This document shows, in pieces, positions 8,630 through 17,244 of a stretch of DNA of 64,000 bases; position 1 is the first letter of the stretch, and every line of letters begins with the position of its first letter. The notes beneath the pieces are model-generated. The model was given only the letters and a program-made list of their open reading frames with translations. It was not told the DNA's origin and searched no databases. A program made the translations under genes and the position numbers. Source of the stretch: Pseudomonadota bacterium (GTDB lineage: Bacteria > Desulfobacterota > Desulfarculia > Desulfarculales > Desulfarculaceae); contig JAHIND010000017.1 in NCBI GenBank assembly GCA_018896025.1, positions 1-64,000 on the forward strand, written 5' to 3'.

Positions 8630-9427
8630 CTAGCTCCCCAACATGATTACCTGGTTGTCGACCAAGGCGTCTATGACCTGAGCGCCCATCTGTTCGTCGC
8701 TGCCCTCCAGCCTGCGGCGCTCACCGCTGTGGCTGGGGGCGAAAACCTTCACCACCTGAGTGAAGCTGCCGGCCAGGCCCACCTGGCTGGCGTCCAGGCC
8801 CAGGTCGGCCGCTCCCTGCATGGGCACGGTGTACTTCTTGGCCCTCATCTTGCCCTTGAGCGACGGCGGCCGGGGCTCGCCCACCTCGCGCACCACGGTG
8901 ATGAGCGCGGGCAGGGGCAGTTCCACCACGTCGTAGCCGTCGTCCATCTGGCGCTCGACCACCAGGCGCTTGTTCTCGATCTCGCGGAAGCCTTTCACAA
9001 AGGCCACGTGGGGCAGGCCCAGGCGCTGGGCTATGCCCGGCCCCACCTGGGCCGTGTCGCCGTCAACCGCCTGCTTGCCGCAGATCACCAGGTCCACGTC
9101 GCCCAGGCCCTCGATGGCCTTGGCCAGGACGGCGGTGGTGGCCCAGGTGTCGGCCCCGGCAAAGGCCCGGTCGCTGAGCAGAAGGCCTTCGTCCACGCCG
9201 AAGCCGATGGCGTCCTTGATGACCGTCTCGGCCTGGGGGGGGCCCATGGTGACGGCCACGATCTCGCCCCCGGCGGCTTCCTTGATGCGAAGCGCCGCTT
9301 CCAGGGCGAACAGGTCGAAGGGGTTGACTATGCTCTCCACGCCCTCGCGCTTGAGGGTGTGGGTCTCAGGGTCCAGCTTCACGTTCGCCGTATCGGGAAC
9401 CTGTTTAATACAGACTGCGATTTTCAT
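8630..9427 (-). CDS. etfB: Electron transfer flavoprotein beta subunit
   Basis: A 265-residue EtfB that pairs with the ferredoxin-EtfA encoded 4 bp downstream. Visible family features are the start MKIAVCIKQVPDT, the NPFDLFALEAALRIKE helix, and the nucleotide-binding VICGKQAVDGDTAQVGP segment. The GDTAQVG stretch binds AMP in simple ETFs and a second FAD in bifurcating ones. Which nucleotide is bound cannot be decided from reading alone. Confidence 0.95.
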   Translation of the reverse strand: MKIAVCIKQVPDTANVKLDPETHTLKREGVESIVNPFDLFALEAALRIKEAAGGEIVAVTMGPPQAETVIKDAIGFGVDEGLLLSDRAFAGADTWATTAVLAKAIEGLGDVDLVICGKQAVDGDTAQVGPGIAQRLGLPHVAFVKGFREIENKRLVVERQMDDGYDVVELPLPALITVVREVGEPRPPSLKGKMRAKKYTVPMQGAADLGLDASQVGLAGSFTQVVKVFAPSHSGERRRLEGSDEQMGAQVIDALVDNQVIMLGS

Positions 9428-9448
9428 TTAAGTGCGCTCCAGGATGCT

Positions 9449-10606
9449 CTACTTTTTACGCCCATACTCCTTATTCAACTCCTGCCCGATGACATTGCGT
9501 TGAATCTGGTTGGTGCCTTCGTAGATCTGGAGAATCTTGGCGTCGCGCATCATCTTCTCGACCGGGTACTCGCGCATGTAGCCGTGGCCGCCCAACACCT
9601 GCACCGCGTTGGTGGTGACCCTCATGGCCATGTCGGTGGGGAAGACCTTGGCTATGGCGCTGACCTTGGAGAAGTCCTTGGCCCCGCTGTCGATGTAGCG
9701 GGCGGCGGCGTACACCAGGGCGCGTCCCGCCTCGATGTCCACGGCCATGTCGGCCAGCATGTGGGCCACCGCCTGGAAGGTGATGATGGGCTTGCCGAAC
9801 TGCTTGCGCACCCGGGCGAAGGCCGCGGCCTCGTCCAGGGCTCCCTGGGCCACGCCCACCGCCTGGGCGCCAACGCCGGGGCGGGACTTGTCAAAGGTGC
9901 GCATGGCCACCACGAAGCCCAGGCCCTCCTTGCCCAGGACCCGGTCGGCCGGGATGCGGCAATCCTTGAAGATAAGCTCGGAAGTGGCGCTGGCCCTGAT
10001 GCCCATCTTCACTTCTTTTTTGCCGATGCTGAAACCCGGATCGTCGGCCTCCACGATGAAGGCCGTCGCGCCCCTGGCTCCCTTGGTGCGGTCGGTGATG
10101 GCGATCACCGTGTACACCCCGGCCTCGCCGCCGTTGGTGATCCACTGCTTGGAGCCGTTGAGCACGTAGGAGTCGCCGTCCTTTTTGGCCTCGGTCTGGA
10201 TGCTGCCCGCATCCGAGCCGGAGGCGGACTCGGTCAGGGCGAAGGCGCAAAGCTTCTCGCCGCTGCCGATCAGGGGCAGGTATTTTTCCTTCTGGGCCTC
10301 GTTGCCGAAAAGCAGCATGGGGTAGGCGCCCAGAAAGGAGGCGGCGTAGCTGGTGGACACGCCGCAGCAAGCGCGGGAAAGCTCTTCCACCGCGATGCAG
10401 TTTTCCAGGCAACCGCCGCCCAATCCGCCGTACTCTTCGGGGATGATGATCTGGAACAGGTCGGCCTGGGCCAGGGCTTTCATGATCTCGCGGGGGAACT
10501 CTTCTTTTTCATCCAACTCGGCCCGGACCGGCTTGATGCGCTCTTCGGCGATCTGCCGGCAAAGGTCGCGGATCATTTCCTGTTCTTCGGTGAAGAAATA
10601 GTCCAT
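9449..10606 (-). CDS. Acyl-CoA dehydrogenase
   Basis: A FAD-dependent acyl-CoA dehydrogenase of the short-chain (butyryl-CoA-like) type, 385 residues. Signature segments are CAFALTESASGSDAG and QWITNGGEAGVYTV in the middle domain, and QVLGGHGYMREYPVEKMMRDAK near the end. The catalytic Glu is present in IYEGTNQIQRNVIG. It lies 21 bp upstream of etfB, forming an acd-etfB-etfA set. Whether it oxidises acyl-CoA or works as an enoyl-CoA reductase is open. It is embedded between plsX and fabG, where fabH and fabD are usual. Confidence 0.93.
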   Translation of the reverse strand: MDYFFTEEQEMIRDLCRQIAEERIKPVRAELDEKEEFPREIMKALAQADLFQIIIPEEYGGLGGGCLENCIAVEELSRACCGVSTSYAASFLGAYPMLLFGNEAQKEKYLPLIGSGEKLCAFALTESASGSDAGSIQTEAKKDGDSYVLNGSKQWITNGGEAGVYTVIAITDRTKGARGATAFIVEADDPGFSIGKKEVKMGIRASATSELIFKDCRIPADRVLGKEGLGFVVAMRTFDKSRPGVGAQAVGVAQGALDEAAAFARVRKQFGKPIITFQAVAHMLADMAVDIEAGRALVYAAARYIDSGAKDFSKVSAIAKVFPTDMAMRVTTNAVQVLGGHGYMREYPVEKMMRDAKILQIYEGTNQIQRNVIGQELNKEYGRKK

Positions 10607-10660
10607 CTATCTATCTTTCTCCCCTGGTTCTGCGGCTCGGCGGCGGAGGTGCCAGACTTT

Positions 10661-11689
10661 TTAGGAGTGGGCGATGTCGCCCAGAAGCCGTCCGCGGTAC
10701 TGTTCCAGGCCTTCGGCCAAATGGCGGGTAACCTCGGCGCGCACCGTGTTGGCCGCCATCTTCACCGCCGTGGCGATTGCCTTGGGCGAGGAGGCGCCGT
10801 GGGCGATCAGGCCGACCCCGTTGATGCCCAGCAAGGGCGCGCCTCCGTAGTTGGAATAATCCAGCCGGCTGGCCACGTCGCGGAATTGCTCCCGGAGCAA
10901 AAGTCCTCCCAGACGCGCCTTAAGGCTATGGGCCATGTATTCCCGGAAAAAATACTCGAAGGTGTCGGCGAATCCTTCCACCAGCTTGATGCACACGTTG
11001 CCCACGAAGCCGTCGCAGACGATAACCTGGGTCTCGCCCTTGAACATGTCGCGGCCTTCCAAGTTGCCGATGAAGTTGAGTCCGCTGTTTCTCAGGTGCT
11101 CGGCCGCCTGCTTCACCGCGGTGTTGCCCTTGCCCGGCTCCTCGCCGATGGACAATAGCCCCACCTTGGGGTTGGCCAGGCCCATCACCCGCTCGGCGTA
11201 GACCGAGCCCATGTAGCCGAACTGCATGAGCATCAAGGGGCTGCAGTCGACGTTGGCTCCCACGTCGATGAGCAGGGTGGGCCCGCGCAGGGCCGGGAAG
11301 GCCGAGGCCAGGGCCGGACGGTCCACCTCGGCCAGACGGCCCATGACCACCGCGCCCAAGGCCATGGTGGCCCCGGAGTTGCCGGCGCTGACCACCGCGT
11401 CGGCCTCGCCGGATTTGTGCAAGTCGTAGCAGACCCGGATGCTGGAGCCGGGCATGCGCCTCAGGGCCACGCTGGGAGACTCATCCATGGCCACCACCTG
11501 GGCGGCCGGATGGAGCGTCAGGCGCGGAGAGGAGACGTTCTCCTTCTCCAACAGGGGCTCCAGGGCCTCGGGCTGACCCACCAGGATAATCTCCACGTCG
11601 GGCGGCGTTTCGGTCAGGGCCTGTAGGGCGCCTTTGACCACCGCCTCGGGGGCGTTGTCGCCTCCCATGCCGTCCAGGGCGATGCGCAT
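10661..11689 (-). CDS. plsX: Phosphate acyltransferase PlsX
   Basis: Converts acyl-ACP to acyl-phosphate for phospholipid synthesis by the PlsX/PlsY route. The N-terminal MRIALDGMGGDNAPEAVVKG motif is diagnostic; SAGNSGATMALG and the GFVGNVCIKLVEG segment also match the family. Length is 342 residues. It begins 10 bp after rpmF, as in the classic yceD-rpmF-plsX order. Confidence 0.97.
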   Translation of the reverse strand: MRIALDGMGGDNAPEAVVKGALQALTETPPDVEIILVGQPEALEPLLEKENVSSPRLTLHPAAQVVAMDESPSVALRRMPGSSIRVCYDLHKSGEADAVVSAGNSGATMALGAVVMGRLAEVDRPALASAFPALRGPTLLIDVGANVDCSPLMLMQFGYMGSVYAERVMGLANPKVGLLSIGEEPGKGNTAVKQAAEHLRNSGLNFIGNLEGRDMFKGETQVIVCDGFVGNVCIKLVEGFADTFEYFFREYMAHSLKARLGGLLLREQFRDVASRLDYSNYGGAPLLGINGVGLIAHGASSPKAIATAVKMAANTVRAEVTRHLAEGLEQYRGRLLGDIAHS

Positions 11690-11699
11690 GGACTAGCGC

Positions 11700-11879
11700 C
11701 TACTCCTCGGTCTTGGCGACCTGGCGGCCTTTGTAGGTGCCGCAAGACGGGCACACCCGGTGAGACATCTTGGCCTCGCCGCACTGAGGGCAGGCCACCG
11801 GGTTGGGCAGGGTGATGCTGTCGTGGGAGCGGCGTTTGTTGCGCCGGGTGGTGGAATGACGTCTTTTGGGAACGGCCAT
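11700..11879 (-). CDS. rpmF: 50S ribosomal protein L32
   Basis: A 59-residue protein beginning MAVPKRRHSTTRRNKRRSHD, the standard L32 start. It has a four-Cys zinc ribbon (CPQCGEAK ... CPSCGTYKGR). The start is ATG at 11879 and the stop TAG at 11700-11702. It is flanked by yceD upstream and plsX 10 bp downstream. Confidence 0.97.
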   Translation of the reverse strand: MAVPKRRHSTTRRNKRRSHDSITLPNPVACPQCGEAKMSHRVCPSCGTYKGRQVAKTEE

Positions 11880-11930
11880 CTTTGTTAACTCTCCGCAAGA
11901 GCGGCCCGGTGGGCCGCGGGGTTTCCGGGG

Positions 11931-12446
11931 CTATTTCTTAAGCTGGGCCAGCCTGGCCCAGCGTGGATCGACTTCATTGCGCCGGCAGCAGGGTTCACCC
12001 GGCTTTACCGGCTTGCCGCACACCGGGCACAGGCCCGTGCAGTCTTCGCGGCACAAGGGGGCCATGGGCAGGGCCAGGCCCAGCTCATCGCGCAGGGCTT
12101 GGGCCAGGTCCACCTGGCCATCCTCGTAAAAGGACACCTCAAGCTCGTCCTCGGCCAGTTGGACCTCTTCGCGGTCTTCCTGGCCCAGGGGGCGAAAGGC
12201 CCAGTCCAACTCGCCTGCCAGGCTCAGAGGGACGGGCCCCAGGCAGCGGCTGCAGGCCAAGACCAGCTCCGCCGCGTAGGTGCCCTTGGCCGTGACCAAC
12301 TCCCCCACGCGCTCCAGCCTGAGCTGCGCGCTGGGCGCGGTGACCACCGCCTCGACCTGGGGGCCCAAGTCCTGGGGTTCGGCCGCCGCATCGCTGAAGG
12401 AAAGGTCCTTTCCTTCCGCGGGGATGTCGGTTATCGCGACCTTCAT
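11931..12446 (-). CDS. YceD/DUF177 family protein
   Basis: A 171-residue member of the DUF177 family, linked in other bacteria to 23S rRNA accumulation. It has the conserved C-terminal CTGLCPVCGKPVKPGEPCC then DPRWARL pattern. A further Cys pair (LACSRCLGPV) at mid-protein suggests a metal site. It is the first gene of the long minus-strand operon, with a leader of roughly 120 nt from the promoter at 12575-12603. Confidence 0.93.
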   Translation of the reverse strand: MKVAITDIPAEGKDLSFSDAAAEPQDLGPQVEAVVTAPSAQLRLERVGELVTAKGTYAAELVLACSRCLGPVPLSLAGELDWAFRPLGQEDREEVQLAEDELEVSFYEDGQVDLAQALRDELGLALPMAPLCREDCTGLCPVCGKPVKPGEPCCRRNEVDPRWARLAQLKK

Positions 12447-12574
12447 GGCCTAACACCTTGGGCCTGATGTTGACTATAGCAAACCGCCCCGGCTGTCAAG
12501 CCTCAGCCGGGGCAAAATGCTCAAGGGCTTTCAGGGAGTTCCCCGGTCAGCCCGGTCCCTTGAACGGGTTTTGT

Positions 12575-12603
12575 AGTATAACACCGCCCCTGGGGGTTAA
12601 CAA
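12575..12603 (-). promoter_or_regulatory. Promoter of the yceD-rpmF-plsX-...-rib operon
   Basis: On the minus strand, TTGTTA (12598-12603), 17 bp, then TATACT (12575-12580), with a TGT extension just before the -10. It reads towards yceD. The stretch 12447-12742 holds only this promoter, the oppositely directed greA promoter and leader sequence; no gene is seen in it. Confidence 0.7.
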
Positions 12604-12630
12604 GGTGCACAAGCTCAATTAATGGGGGCG

Positions 12631-12659
12631 TTGAGCGCGGTGGCCCTTGGTGTTATACT
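12631..12659 (+). promoter_or_regulatory. Promoter of greA
   Basis: TTGAGC (12631-12636), 17 bp, TATACT (12654-12659), with TGT just upstream of the -10. It reads towards greA, whose GTG start is 84 bp downstream. The distance to the divergent promoter at 12575-12603 is only 27 bp, so polymerases at the two sites may compete. Confidence 0.7.
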
Positions 12660-12742
12660 CTACCGCACGGCGCGGGCCCCGCGGTCCGCGCCGAAGGTTT
12701 ACCCTATTGCACCGCAGGCCGGTGCTGGACCAAGGAGACTAG

Positions 12743-13225
12743 GTGTCGCGTTTGCTCATTACCCGCCAAGGCCATCAGAGCCTGCTGGACCAGATAGTGC
12801 ATTTGCGCAGGGTCGAACTCCCCGCCAACGTCCGGGCCATTGAAGAAGCGCGGGCTCACGGCGACTTGAGCGAAAACGCCGAGTACCATGCGGCCAAAGA
12901 GCGCAACGCCATCATTATGTCCAAGATCTCCGAATTGGACAACCTCCTGGCCACCGCCGAGGTGGTGGACCCCCTGCCCGAGCCCAACGGCCGGGTGGTC
13001 TTCGGCTGCCGGGCCACGGTCTACGACGTGGACGGCGACGAGGAACTCTCCTACCAGATCGTCGGCTCCGCCGAGAGCGACGCCAACTGCGGGCGCATAT
13101 CCATGACCTCGCCCATCGGCCAGGCCCTGTTGGGCAAGGAAGAGGGCGACGAGGTTAAGGTGATCACTCCCGGCGGCGTGCGCATCTTAGAGGTAATCAG
13201 TGTGGAGATCGTCGGCGCAGAGTGA
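12743..13225 (+). CDS. greA: Transcription elongation factor GreA
   Basis: Rescues backtracked RNA polymerase by stimulating transcript cleavage. The signature ARAHGDLSENAEYHAAKERN in the coiled coil is intact, including the acidic tip residues. The C-terminal FKBP-like domain (about 85-160) has SYQIVGSAESDA and ISMTSPIGQALLGKEEGDEV. Length is 160 residues. It starts with GTG at 12743, with AAGGAG 5 bp upstream. It has its own promoter. Confidence 0.96.
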   Translation: MSRLLITRQGHQSLLDQIVHLRRVELPANVRAIEEARAHGDLSENAEYHAAKERNAIIMSKISELDNLLATAEVVDPLPEPNGRVVFGCRATVYDVDGDEELSYQIVGSAESDANCGRISMTSPIGQALLGKEEGDEVKVITPGGVRILEVISVEIVGAE

Positions 13226-13313
13226 TGACTCCCCCGCGCGCCACCGCACCTTACGCTCCCACATCCTTATTATATAGTTTGCGCCGGCCGCCCCGGGCCG
13301 GAGGCCAAGCCCT

Positions 13314-14543
13314 GTGACCAGCCTGGTCCGCCAGATATTCAACACCCGCATGCTGGTGTCGCTGCTCATGGGCTTTGCCTGCGGGCTTCCCCTGTTGCTC
13401 ACCATCAGCCTGTTGCAGGCCTGGATGCGCGAACAAGGGGTGGACCTGGCCACCATCGGGCTCATGGCCCTGGTGGGCCTGCCCTACACCCTGAAATTCC
13501 TTTGGGCCCCCCTGCTGGACCGCTACACCCTTCCCTTCTTGGGACGGCGGCGCGGCTGGCTCCTGGTGGCCCAACTCTGCCTCATGGCGGCCATCGTGGG
13601 TCTGGGACTCACCCAGCCGGCCCAGCAGCCGACCATGGTGGCCATGGTGGCCTTGCTGGTCACCTTTTTCAGCGCCAGCCAAGACACCCTGGTGGACGCC
13701 TACCGCCGGGAGGACCTGAGCGACGAGGAACTGGGCCTGGGCTCCTCGCTCTATGTCAACGGTTACCGGGTGGGCATGCTCCTGGCCAGCGGCGGGGGTA
13801 TGATCCTGGCCGATCACATCAGCTTCGCCATGGTCTACCTGATCATGGCCGGGACCATGCTGGTGGGGGTGTTCACCACCCTGTTCTGCCACGAACCGCC
13901 CCACCCCACCGGTGCGCCCCGCAGCCTGCGAGAGGCGGTGGTGGAGCCTTTTGTGGAGTACTTCCAACGCTCCGGGGCCCTGGGCCTCTTGGCCTTCGTA
14001 CTGCTGTACAAAATCGGCGACTCCATGGCCTCCACCATGACCACGCCCTTTTACCTGGACCTGGGATTCACCAAGACCGAGATCGGGACGGTGGTCAAGC
14101 TCTTCGGCTTCTGGGCCACCATCGGCGGCGGCCTGCTGGGGGGCATCGTCATCCTGCGCCTGGGCATCCGCCGTTGTTTATGGGTTTTCGGCATATTGCA
14201 GGCCATGAGCACTGCGGGCTTCGCGGCGCTGGCCTACCTTGGCCACCACCTCATGGGCCTGGCCGCGGTTATCGCCTTCGAGAACCTCACCTCGGGCATG
14301 GGCACCGCCGCCTTCTTGGCCTTCATGGCCAGCCTCACCGACCGGCGCTTCACCGCCACCCAATACGCCCTGCTCTCCAGCCTCATCGGGGTGCCCCGGG
14401 TCCTGGCCAGCGCGCCCACCGGCTGGATGGCCCAGACCATGGGCTGGCCCTACTTTTTCATCTTCTGCACCCTGGCGGCCATCCCGGGCCTGATTTTATT
14501 GCTGCGCTACGCCCCGCCCGGCAAGGCCCCATCGCCTGAATAA
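13314..14543 (+). CDS. AmpG-like major facilitator transporter
   Basis: A 409-residue integral membrane protein with about 12 hydrophobic segments. The N-terminus (LVSLLMGFACGLPLLLTIS, LLQAWMREQGVDLATIGLM, GLPYTLKFLWAPLLDRY) matches the AmpG family, which imports anhydro-muropeptides for cell wall recycling. It starts with GTG at 13314 after a GGAGG-like site. The substrate is inferred from family only. The 88-bp gap after greA contains an AT patch (TTATTATATAG) that could be part of a promoter. Confidence 0.85.
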   Translation: MTSLVRQIFNTRMLVSLLMGFACGLPLLLTISLLQAWMREQGVDLATIGLMALVGLPYTLKFLWAPLLDRYTLPFLGRRRGWLLVAQLCLMAAIVGLGLTQPAQQPTMVAMVALLVTFFSASQDTLVDAYRREDLSDEELGLGSSLYVNGYRVGMLLASGGGMILADHISFAMVYLIMAGTMLVGVFTTLFCHEPPHPTGAPRSLREAVVEPFVEYFQRSGALGLLAFVLLYKIGDSMASTMTTPFYLDLGFTKTEIGTVVKLFGFWATIGGGLLGGIVILRLGIRRCLWVFGILQAMSTAGFAALAYLGHHLMGLAAVIAFENLTSGMGTAAFLAFMASLTDRRFTATQYALLSSLIGVPRVLASAPTGWMAQTMGWPYFFIFCTLAAIPGLILLLRYAPPGKAPSPE

Positions 14544-14598
14544 CATTCATCAACGGCAGGCCGATTACGCCAATGGCACCCCCCCGCGCCGCTTAACC

Positions 14599-14627
14599 TT
14601 GCCCCTCGCGCACCGGACTGCTATGCT
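14599..14627 (+). promoter_or_regulatory. Promoter of hflKC
   Basis: TTGCCC (14599-14604), 17 bp, TATGCT (14622-14627), placed 49 bp before the hflK start. The -35 is weak; spacing and position support it. Confidence 0.5.
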
Positions 14628-14675
14628 TTCGGCAACAAGAATCGTTAACTTAGCTCACCCCTGCGAGGTGCAATT

Positions 14676-15725
14676 ATGCCCATGGACTGGACCCCCCCAC
14701 CCCGGGGGACCGGCCGGGAGCCTGACCTGAATAAGGTCATCAGCGACATCAGAGACAAGATGCCCAGTTTTAAAAAGGTCAAGGGCCTTTGGGTGGTGGT
14801 GCTCATAGTGGCCGCCATCGTCCTGGGCTCCACTTCCTATTACACGGTGGGGCCGGAGGAAAACGGCATCATCCTGCGCTTCGGCCGTTTCGTCCGCGAA
14901 TCCGGGCCAGGCCTGCACTTCAAGCTTCCCCTGGGCATAGAAAAGGCCATCAAGGTGAAAACCGGCCGCGTGTTCAAGGAGGAGTTCGGCTTCCGGGGCA
15001 TTAGCCCGGGCATCAGGAGCCGCTTCAGCGAAAAGGGCTTTTCCGACGAGTCGCTCATGCTCACCGGCGACCTCAACGTCATCGAGGTCAAATGGATCGT
15101 GCAGTACAAGATCCGCGATCCGCAGCTTTGGCTGTTCGCGGTGCGCGACCCCGTGGCCGCCATCCGCGACCTTTCCGAATCGGTGATGCGCCAGATCGTG
15201 GGCAACCGCCTCAGCGACCAGGTGCTCACCCTGCAACGCGTGGAGATCGCGGCCAAGGCCCAAAAGGAGCTGCAAACCCTGCTGGACAGCTACAAGACCG
15301 GCGTGCAGATCGTCACGGTCAAGCTGCAGGACGTCAACCCGCCCCCGCCGGTGCAGCCCGCCTTCAACGAGGTCAACGAGGCGCGCCAGCAGAAGGAGCG
15401 CATGATCAACGAGGCTCAGGAGGCCTACAACCGCGAGGTTCCCAAGGCCTTGGGCGAAGCCTCCCGGGTGGTCACAGAAGCCGAGGGCTACACCACCGAA
15501 AAGGTGAACCGAGCCCAAGGCGAGGCCAAGCGCTTCGAGGACGTGTTGGCCAGCTACCTCACCGCCAAGGACGTCACCCGCCGCCGGCTTTATTTGGAGG
15601 CCATGCAGCGCATGATCAAAAACGCCGAAAAAATCTATGTGGTGGATGAGAACGTGCGCGGCATGCTGCCCCTGTTGAACCTCAGCCCCAAAGCGGCGCA
15701 AGCCCAAAGCAAGGGGGTGAAGTGA
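14676..15725 (+). CDS. hflK: FtsH protease modulator HflK
   Basis: Membrane-anchored SPFH/prohibitin protein that forms a complex with HflC around FtsH. A short proline-rich cytoplasmic N-terminus (MPMDWTPPPRGTG) precedes one transmembrane helix at about residues 37-54, then YYTVGPEENGIILRFGRFV at the start of the SPFH domain. A long coiled coil follows at about 230-310 (QQKERMINEAQEAYNREVPK). Length is 349 residues. It overlaps hflC by 4 bp. Confidence 0.94.
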   Translation: MPMDWTPPPRGTGREPDLNKVISDIRDKMPSFKKVKGLWVVVLIVAAIVLGSTSYYTVGPEENGIILRFGRFVRESGPGLHFKLPLGIEKAIKVKTGRVFKEEFGFRGISPGIRSRFSEKGFSDESLMLTGDLNVIEVKWIVQYKIRDPQLWLFAVRDPVAAIRDLSESVMRQIVGNRLSDQVLTLQRVEIAAKAQKELQTLLDSYKTGVQIVTVKLQDVNPPPPVQPAFNEVNEARQQKERMINEAQEAYNREVPKALGEASRVVTEAEGYTTEKVNRAQGEAKRFEDVLASYLTAKDVTRRRLYLEAMQRMIKNAEKIYVVDENVRGMLPLLNLSPKAAQAQSKGVK

Positions 15726-16708
15726 TGAGCACGGGCAAGAAGACCCTCCCCATTCTAGTGCTGGTCCTGCTGGCCGCCCTGGTGGCCTCGGGCGCCTTCT
15801 TCACGGTGAGCGAGGGGCAACAAGCCATCGTCACCCAGTTCGGCAAACCGGTGGGAGGCCCCTACAAGCAGGCGGGCCTGTACTTCAAGATCCCCATGAT
15901 CCAGGAAGTGCACACCTTTGAGGAGCGTCTGCTCAAGTGGGACGGCTCCCCCAACCAGATACCCACCCGGGACAAAAAATACATCTGGGTGGACACCACC
16001 GCCCGCTGGCGCATCACCAACCCCCTGCGCTTCTTGCAGACCGTGGCCAGCGAACGCGGCGCCCTGAGCCGCCTGGACGACATCATCGACTCGGTGGTGC
16101 GCGACCAGGTCAGCTCCAACCTGCTGGTTGAGTTGGTGCGCTCCAGCGACTGGAAGCCGGTGACCATCCTCCAGCGCGACGAAAAGTACATGCCCACATC
16201 TACCTCCGCGGTGGCGGGCAGCGAAGACGACCAGGCGCGCATTGACACCGTGGTGAAGATGGGCCGTCAGACCATCACCCGGGCCATGCTGGCCGAGGCG
16301 GCCAAGCTGACCCCCCAGTACGGCATCCAGGTGGTGGACATCGAGATCAAGCGCATCAACTACGTGGAGAGCGTGCAGCGCCAGGTGTTCGAGCGCATGA
16401 TTTCCGAGCGCAAGCGCATCGCCAGCCAGTACCGTTCCGAGGGTGAGGGCGATAAGCGCCGTATTCTCGGACAGATGCAGAAAGAAATGGCTAGAATCCG
16501 CTCGGGAGCCTATAAAAAGGCCGAGAAGATCAAGGGCCAGGGAGACGCCGAGGCCACGCGCATCTACGGAAAAGCCTATGGCCGCGACCCGGATTTCTAT
16601 GCATTATTCATGACTTTGGAGGCTTACGGCAAGGCCGACTCCAGCAGAAGCGAGTTGATACTGTCCACGGACAGCGACTTCTACAAATACCTCAAGGCGC
16701 CCAAATAA
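15722..16708 (+). CDS. hflC: FtsH protease modulator HflC
   Basis: Partner of HflK, 328 residues. One N-terminal transmembrane helix (ILVLVLLAALVASGAFFTV) is followed by an SPFH domain (FTVSEGQQAIVTQFGKPVG). The family signature YGIQVVDIEIKRINYVESV precedes a charged coiled coil (QRQVFERMISERKRIASQYR). The C-terminal GDAEATRIYGKAYGRDPDFY segment is typical. It ends the transcription unit at a strong terminator. Confidence 0.95.
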   Translation: MMSTGKKTLPILVLVLLAALVASGAFFTVSEGQQAIVTQFGKPVGGPYKQAGLYFKIPMIQEVHTFEERLLKWDGSPNQIPTRDKKYIWVDTTARWRITNPLRFLQTVASERGALSRLDDIIDSVVRDQVSSNLLVELVRSSDWKPVTILQRDEKYMPTSTSAVAGSEDDQARIDTVVKMGRQTITRAMLAEAAKLTPQYGIQVVDIEIKRINYVESVQRQVFERMISERKRIASQYRSEGEGDKRRILGQMQKEMARIRSGAYKKAEKIKGQGDAEATRIYGKAYGRDPDFYALFMTLEAYGKADSSRSELILSTDSDFYKYLKAPK

Positions 16709-16728
16709 GGACCGCCTTGGTATAGCTT

Positions 16729-16759
16729 GGGCCGCCGCCACCGGCGGCGGCCCGTTTTT
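16729..16759 (+). terminator. Rho-independent terminator after hflC
   Basis: A perfect 11-bp stem GGGCCGCCGCC / GGCGGCGGCCC with a 3-nt loop, followed by GTTTTT. It lies 20 bp after the hflC stop codon. Confidence 0.9.
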
Positions 16760-16847
16760 AAGACCTGGAGCCCCAATTGGGGTTGCGCGCCGGGCGGCCG
16801 GGGTGTACCTAAGGGCTCGTTTTGCAGCGGATAAGCCGGTGCATCCC

Positions 16848-16875
16848 TTGACAGGGCTTAAACTTTTGCTATACT
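16848..16875 (+). promoter_or_regulatory. Promoter of the rplU operon
   Basis: Consensus TTGACA (16848-16853), 16 bp, TATACT (16870-16875). The leader to the rplU ATG is short, about 25 nt, and carries the ribosome site GGAGGTG. This is the best -35/-10 pair in the window, as expected for ribosomal protein genes. Confidence 0.85.
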
Positions 16876-16907
16876 TCACCTTCTAAATTTTTGGAGGTGC
16901 AGCCACC

Positions 16908-17219
16908 ATGTACGCAGTGATCGCCTCAGGCGGCAAACAATATAAAGTGGAAGCCGGTCAGATTCTCCGGTTGGAGAAATTGGCCGGTGAAGTCGGTGAG
17001 AAAGTGCAGCTCGAACCGGTCTTGATGATCGGCGGCGAGGGCGAGCCCAGGATCGGGCAGCCTTTTGTCGAGGGCAGCAGCGTCATCGCCACTATCATCG
17101 ACCAAGGCAAGGCCAAAAAAGTGGTTGTCTTCAAAAAGAAGCGCCGCAAGGGCTACAAGGTCAAAAGAGGCCACCGCCAGCCTTACACCGCGGTGCGCAT
17201 TGAAGAGATTCCGGCTTAG
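16908..17219 (+). CDS. rplU: 50S ribosomal protein L21
   Basis: 103 residues beginning MYAVIASGGKQYKVEAGQ, the standard L21 start, with the conserved C-terminal KKRRKGYKVKRGHRQPYT rRNA-binding segment. First gene of the rplU-rpmA-obgE run. Confidence 0.98.
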   Translation: MYAVIASGGKQYKVEAGQILRLEKLAGEVGEKVQLEPVLMIGGEGEPRIGQPFVEGSSVIATIIDQGKAKKVVVFKKKRRKGYKVKRGHRQPYTAVRIEEIPA

Positions 17220-17244
17220 GCCGCACGGATAAGGAGTCGGCAGC

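Noticed and set aside
8417..11158. A 913-codon open frame on the plus strand
   Set aside because: Antisense to etfA, etfB, acd and plsX, rich in His, Gly and Val from GC-biased codon shadows, with no recognisable domain.
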